From the NCBI GenBank assembly GCA_020746835.1, contig JAGPNK010000001.1, positions 4,340,001 through 4,404,000 of the forward strand: a stretch of DNA of 64,000 nucleotides, in the 5' to 3' direction. The translations under genes were made by a program, and so were the position numbers. This document shows, in pieces, positions 60,017-64,000 of the stretch. The stretch comes from Stachybotrys elegans (Eukaryota; Ascomycota; Sordariomycetes; Hypocreales; Stachybotryaceae). Under the pieces are notes generated by a model. The model saw nothing but the letters and a program-made list of their open reading frames with translations. It did not search any database and had not been told where the DNA came from. How positions within the stretch are numbered: the stretch's first letter is position 1; each line of letters begins with the position of its first letter.

Positions 60017-61213
60017 ACTGGCCGATGAGCTGGGCGCAAGGCAGGTGGTCTGTCGCGATAAATGGTGTTTGAAATGAAAGCTCCAGGCTGGGAGGGTGGC
60101 TAGCTAGCAACGCGTCGCCGGCTGCAGCGAGGGAAGCTTCGGCAGATTGGGCCTGGACGAGGTGGATGGCGGGTTAGTGGGGGAGGGGCGCCGGAGCTCT
60201 GGTTCGTTCCGGATAGAGGTAGCAGAGAGTCAAGCTTCGGAGGCGATGCGGACTGCTGTCGCCATTATCTGTGTCGACGGGATTGTTGCGTACGAGGGAT
60301 TTGCAGATGGGCGTGTGTTGCGAAGGGCGGTCGGAGGTGGTGATGATGTTGAACTACTACGTAGGCCTGCTTACCTGTGCGATGTATGGTGCTTTCGGGG
60401 GGGCTGGTGGAGTTCAGGCAAGCGACTATGGTAGGCATCTGTGCCGAGCTGCGTTCGTCATGCGAATGGGACTAGATGGGCTAGTACTTGTCAGGTACCA
60501 ACCAAGTGGTGCGCTGTGCTGCGCCACACTACCTACAGCTCTGGCTTGTAGTTGTGCAAGTTATGCAGGCAGCAAGTAGCTCTGAACACATCCTGAGACA
60601 GTGACCGCAACCGCAAACAGAGGTACAAGTACATAAGAGTATCGTGAAACATTGGCCCTTTGGGTTTCAATCTGGTGTAGATTTGATATCTTCGGCCGTC
60701 ACTTCATCAGCTCCATCATTGCTTGCCATACGAGAATGCACGACGAGTACCTATCCCAAAGGCAGCGGCGGCCCCGAGGCACCAGTCTACTACCTTATCG
60801 AGACGGGACGTGAAGGCATCAGGCCATTGACCACGCGGGAGAGAGATACAGGTTCCGTCCGGGCCAAATCTTGCTTGTTCGCAGATGATCCGAAAGCTCT
60901 CCAGGTTAGGTCGAGGGTTATGATGACATCGTCGTGCACGAGCCAACATGCAAGGAACAGGCTATGCTCGCATTATGCCTCTTTTGGCAGCGTCCCCAGA
61001 TTATGCAACTTCATCTATCTCGAGCATTCAAATTCATTCATGTGATAGGGCACAGCGAGGCTGAACCGCCGTACCCTCTTTCTGCCTTTTCCTCATGATA
61101 CTCAATACATATAGGCCGGTTGCCATCGAATCCATCCATGCGCCAAGCAAGTTCATCAATCATTCCTGACCCTCCAGCAACGCCAAAGCATCCGCTCTCG
61201 CCCACGTCCGACC
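60017..61213. other. 1.2 kb intergenic region
   Basis: SNX41 promoter and the 3' flank of the membrane-protein gene. Contains GGTACC-like words near 60495. Short open frames have no coding character. Confidence 0.6.
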
Positions 61214-62278
61214 TCATCCCTCCTTCACAACCCTGATAGAAGCGCGGCCGGGGGACTGGGCCGACAAAACCGGCGGGGTCGGGTATAGCCTGCGATGCCC
61301 ATCCATTCCGTGGCCCGTGTCGTTATCCACTGTCTTGTGCCTTCTGCATCCAGATGCTCGACGCGAGGACGGCCCAGCCCGGGAAGCAGACTCACCATGA
61401 TGAAGGACGAAGTCGTCGCTATGGATCGTGGCAGCATCCGTTCTCAGAGATTGGATTTCTTCGTCCTCCTCATAAACGGTCTGCGCGTGGCGTGCTTCCC
61501 GGTTCCGCTGAGGTTTGGGGGCATGTTGCCCTACAGCCGGCCCGTCTTTGCGCGATTCCTCATGGCCTCTTGGTGAAACTGAAGGATGGCTTTCAAGCGA
61601 TGCTCGTCTCGAGGAACTCGATATTGTCGATGCTCTTCCTGTGGGAAGTCTCATCAGTTGGGCAAGGAGCTGGGACCAGGTACGCCTGCGCGGCCGCCAG
61701 TCATCCGTCAGCAGGTCGTCCTCTGTTGTATCGGAGCGATGTGCCTCGCCCCCTCTTGCCGCTGAAGTCGGCCCCTTCGATGCATATGACCATACTGGGT
61801 AATGCTGGTGGCCATTCTGCCAGAAAACGGGCTGAGGCTGCGCGACGTGAGGCACGGGCTGCAGATAGGGCTGCGCTCGTCGGTTGCGGGGATCGTTGAG
61901 GTCGTATATCATCGGCTGGTGAGTTAGTATAACCCCATGACCTGGTTGCTGATACGCGATTGGCATGTTTGCCAGAGCCACGTTTGCAGGCATGTGTCTG
62001 TTTGTCCTCGCCCGCCTACCGCCTGGTAGCGAGATGGATCTTCTCCTCTGCCGTGCCGAGATAACCCGTCCCAGGAAGCAAAACCAGATCACTGTGAGGG
62101 CCATCAACCCCATTATGGCTCCGATGATTATTCCAAATTGCTGTGCGGTGGTAAAGCATTCCCACCCAGAACACTCTTCGTTCCGGACAACAAGGTGCTG
62201 CAGGTTGTCGCCGTGGATCTGTGGTTCAAGGAGTGGTTGCACCTCGTGCCCATGACTCACGATCAGTAACCCGGGCAT
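61214..62278 (-). CDS. Single-pass membrane protein, unrecognised
   Basis: Intronless ORF of 354 residues; no family recognised. A short N-terminal part with CSGWEC (about 36-41) precedes one transmembrane helix (FGIIIGAIMGLMALTVIWFCFL, about 48-69) and then a basic stop-transfer patch (RQRRRSISLPGGRRAR), so the remaining ~270 residues should be cytosolic. That tail is disordered: Pro/Gln-rich to about 165, then Ser/Arg-rich with SSSSRRAS phospho-site-like words and acidic YEEDEEIQS. No clear signal peptide, although the N-terminus is mildly hydrophobic. ATACTAACTCACCAG near 61925 looks like an intron end, but no matching donor at a workable distance was found. Confidence 0.6.
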   Translation of the reverse strand: MPGLLIVSHGHEVQPLLEPQIHGDNLQHLVVRNEECSGWECFTTAQQFGIIIGAIMGLMALTVIWFCFLGRVISARQRRRSISLPGGRRARTNRHMPANVALANMPIAYQQPGHGVILTHQPMIYDLNDPRNRRAQPYLQPVPHVAQPQPVFWQNGHQHYPVWSYASKGPTSAARGGEAHRSDTTEDDLLTDDWRPRRRTWSQLLAQLMRLPTGRASTISSSSRRASLESHPSVSPRGHEESRKDGPAVGQHAPKPQRNREARHAQTVYEEDEEIQSLRTDAATIHSDDFVLHHGESASRAGPSSRRASGCRRHKTVDNDTGHGMDGHRRLYPTPPVLSAQSPGRASIRVVKEG

Positions 62279-63297
62279 GTTGATTATGGTGTATTCTCGG
62301 TTTTATGGTTGCTGCTGATTGATTTGTGCTAACTTCCGTTTGTTGTTGCTGGGAGAATATGAGAAGGTGGTGGTGCTTTGGGTTTTGGCGGTTAAAGAGT
62401 GGCGGCAGCTGGCAAGCAATCCAGCAAACCGTCAGCTGCTGGCAGACCATGCATACAGCACTCCTGTAGCTTGCCTTTAGGTGCCCGTGCCATAATACCA
62501 TTCCTGGGTAAGTAAATGTTCTCTTGAGACTGACCTCCTGCTTTACATGGGTATGAACCATATCCCGTCTGGTTCGCTTTTGGTGATGCCACCGAGCAGC
62601 TGCGTATTATATCTTTGCAATTCCTGGTTTCTGCTGTATTTTATCGCCACGGGTCAGTACATTCGGGGCAGTGATTTTGCTGTATTGTGTTGCCAATCTG
62701 TCTGCTGTGATTCATGAACTCAATAAGATCGGCTCGGCAATACTAAATATTGACCTCGTATGCTTGCCCTTGGTTAATCAGGATATTGTAATGAAGCTCG
62801 AAACAGCCCTACACACCTGCCAGGTATGGCCAAAAGGAAAAAGAAAAAGAAAAGCATAAATTAAAAAAATACGATACAACGATCGTGTAATATTCCGTGA
62901 CACTCACGTTCACCGAACACAGATATTCGTGCTGTAGGGTAGGGGAGCAAAGGCGAAGGAGGCGAGGCTGAAGGCTGGAGCGCACGGGAGCCACCGTTCA
63001 TTGGTTGGCGCTGTGGTGACCCACACGGCTATCTTGGCAGGAGCGCGCTTTCACTTTATTCGTGGATCGCGAAGTAAAAGCCAAAGCGCATCCTCGTGCT
63101 GACCTCAACTCCTCTCCTACGCCCATTCTCATCCACCATGCACCATACCTAGTTACTGAGAGGAGCGCACGACAGCTTCTCCAACTGGGTTGGCATCACA
63201 AATCTACCACACATAGTGCGACAAACGACCACCGTCCCGTTCCTTGTAGCCCCTGTGTACCAAGCTTGGGAGCTTCCCAAGCAACGCCGACTTCACC
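62279..63297. other. Divergent promoter region before CTR9
   Basis: About 1 kb between the minus-strand membrane protein and CTR9; contains an A-rich GAAAAAGAAAAAGAAAA run near 62835-62850. No gene seen. Confidence 0.6.
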
Positions 63298-64000
63298 ATG
63301 GCCACGCAAAACGGCGTGGCAAGCGCTACGACGAACGGCAATCATCCCGCCGGGCCAGTCAGCACGCGATTTACCGACATCCCTTCGGCTATTGACATCC
63401 CCGTTGGTGATCAAGATGACGAAGCCGTCGAAATCGATCTCGAAGACCTCGTCGATGACCCTACTGAACTCTGCACCCTCTTCGAAAACGAACGCGCCGC
63501 CAAGACATACTGGATGACGGTGTCGCTTGCTTATGCGAAGCAGCGAAAAGTTGACCACGCCATCGAGATGCTCATCCGAGGCGGTGCAGCTATCCAGAGC
63601 AATAACAACCTGAATCCGCGCGATCGCGTCAGCATGGTTTGCTGCCTCTGCTGGATGTACCTGTGGAAGAGCCGAGAAGCGCCCCGTGTCGCGCCCGAGG
63701 GGGCGGCAGGTACAGAAGTCAAGACCAAGGAACACTACCTACAGCAAGCGACCTCGTCCCTCAACGACGCTGCTCGTCTGAACCCTTCATTTCCTCCCAT
63801 CTTCCTCGCCCGTGGTGTGCTGCTCCTCCTACGAGCATCCCTGCAAGCTCCTTCCAAGACGGCTGGCACGGTTGGTACTGAGAAGAACGAGCTTCTAAAG
63901 GCCGCAGTCAAGTCGTTCGACGACGCCCTCAGAGTGTCTCAGGGAAAGAACATGCTTGCTCTCATGGGCAAGGCTCGCGCCTTGTTCTCCATGCACAAGT
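63298..64000 (+). CDS. CTR9: Paf1 complex TPR subunit Ctr9 (3' partial)
   Basis: The start ACCATGG has strong context; the frame is open to the window end, giving 234 residues of a protein that is usually over 1,000 long. Family features: IPSAIDIPVG near the N-terminus, VEIDLEDLVDDPTELCTLFENE, and the first TPR-type helices (YWMTVSLAYAKQRKVDHAIE, LNDAARLNPSFPPIFLARGV, NMLALMGKARALFSMHK). Ctr9 scaffolds the Paf1 elongation complex on RNA polymerase II and supports H2B ubiquitylation and H3K4/K36 methylation. No intron is visible so far. Confidence 0.93.
   Translation, partial: MATQNGVASATTNGNHPAGPVSTRFTDIPSAIDIPVGDQDDEAVEIDLEDLVDDPTELCTLFENERAAKTYWMTVSLAYAKQRKVDHAIEMLIRGGAAIQSNNNLNPRDRVSMVCCLCWMYLWKSREAPRVAPEGAAGTEVKTKEHYLQQATSSLNDAARLNPSFPPIFLARGVLLLLRASLQAPSKTAGTVGTEKNELLKAAVKSFDDALRVSQGKNMLALMGKARALFSMHK

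Overview
The window is nuclear DNA from a filamentous ascomycete, most likely a Sordariomycete and probably Hypocreales. The evidence is GC-rich exons, mostly short introns (about 50-110 nt) with GTRNGY donors, CTAAC/CTGAC branch sites and YAG acceptors, a CFEM-domain PTH11-like receptor, a fungal SNX41/ATG20 protein and intergenic islands of CCTAGGTAC-type words. No tRNA, 5S rRNA, CRISPR array or intact transposon was found by eye.

0-20 kb: the 3' part of mitochondrial DEAD-box helicase MRH4; an intronless serine-rich nuclear protein with cohesin-regulator-like motifs; TIP41 divergent from an Aurora kinase; ATP23 divergent from glutamate 5-kinase PRO1; glycyl-tRNA synthetase with two in-frame starts; a 3.7 kb gene-free stretch ending in the long leader of the PAK kinase CLA4.

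20-28 kb: an accessory-looking stretch with few genes. It holds a seven-TM receptor with an N-terminal eight-cysteine CFEM domain, whose first five exons are short and only emerge when splice sites are joined, plus a possible decayed gene on the minus strand.

28-46 kb: an RRM+PUF RNA-binding protein, a two-PHD Rpd3S-type subunit (RCO1-like), an EBP1/PA2G4-like protein, a possible degraded retroelement scrap, and SNF5/SFH1.

46-64 kb: PDS5, a Thr-rich GPI-type surface protein with five 75-nt repeats, mRNA guanylyltransferase CEG1, sorting nexin SNX41/ATG20, an unrecognised single-pass membrane protein, and the 5' part of CTR9 (Paf1 complex).

Most genes are housekeeping: chromatin and transcription (RCO1, SNF5, CTR9, CEG1), cell division and cohesion (Aurora kinase, PDS5, perhaps the gene at 1780), translation and mitochondria (MRH4, GRS1, ATP23) and signalling (TIP41, CLA4). 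The most interesting leads are the possible fungal sororin-like protein in the same window as its would-be partner PDS5 and Aurora kinase, RFX X-boxes, the GRS1 dual start and the CFEM receptor. All exon boundaries were derived by hand from splice signals and reading-frame continuity; none is backed by transcript data.
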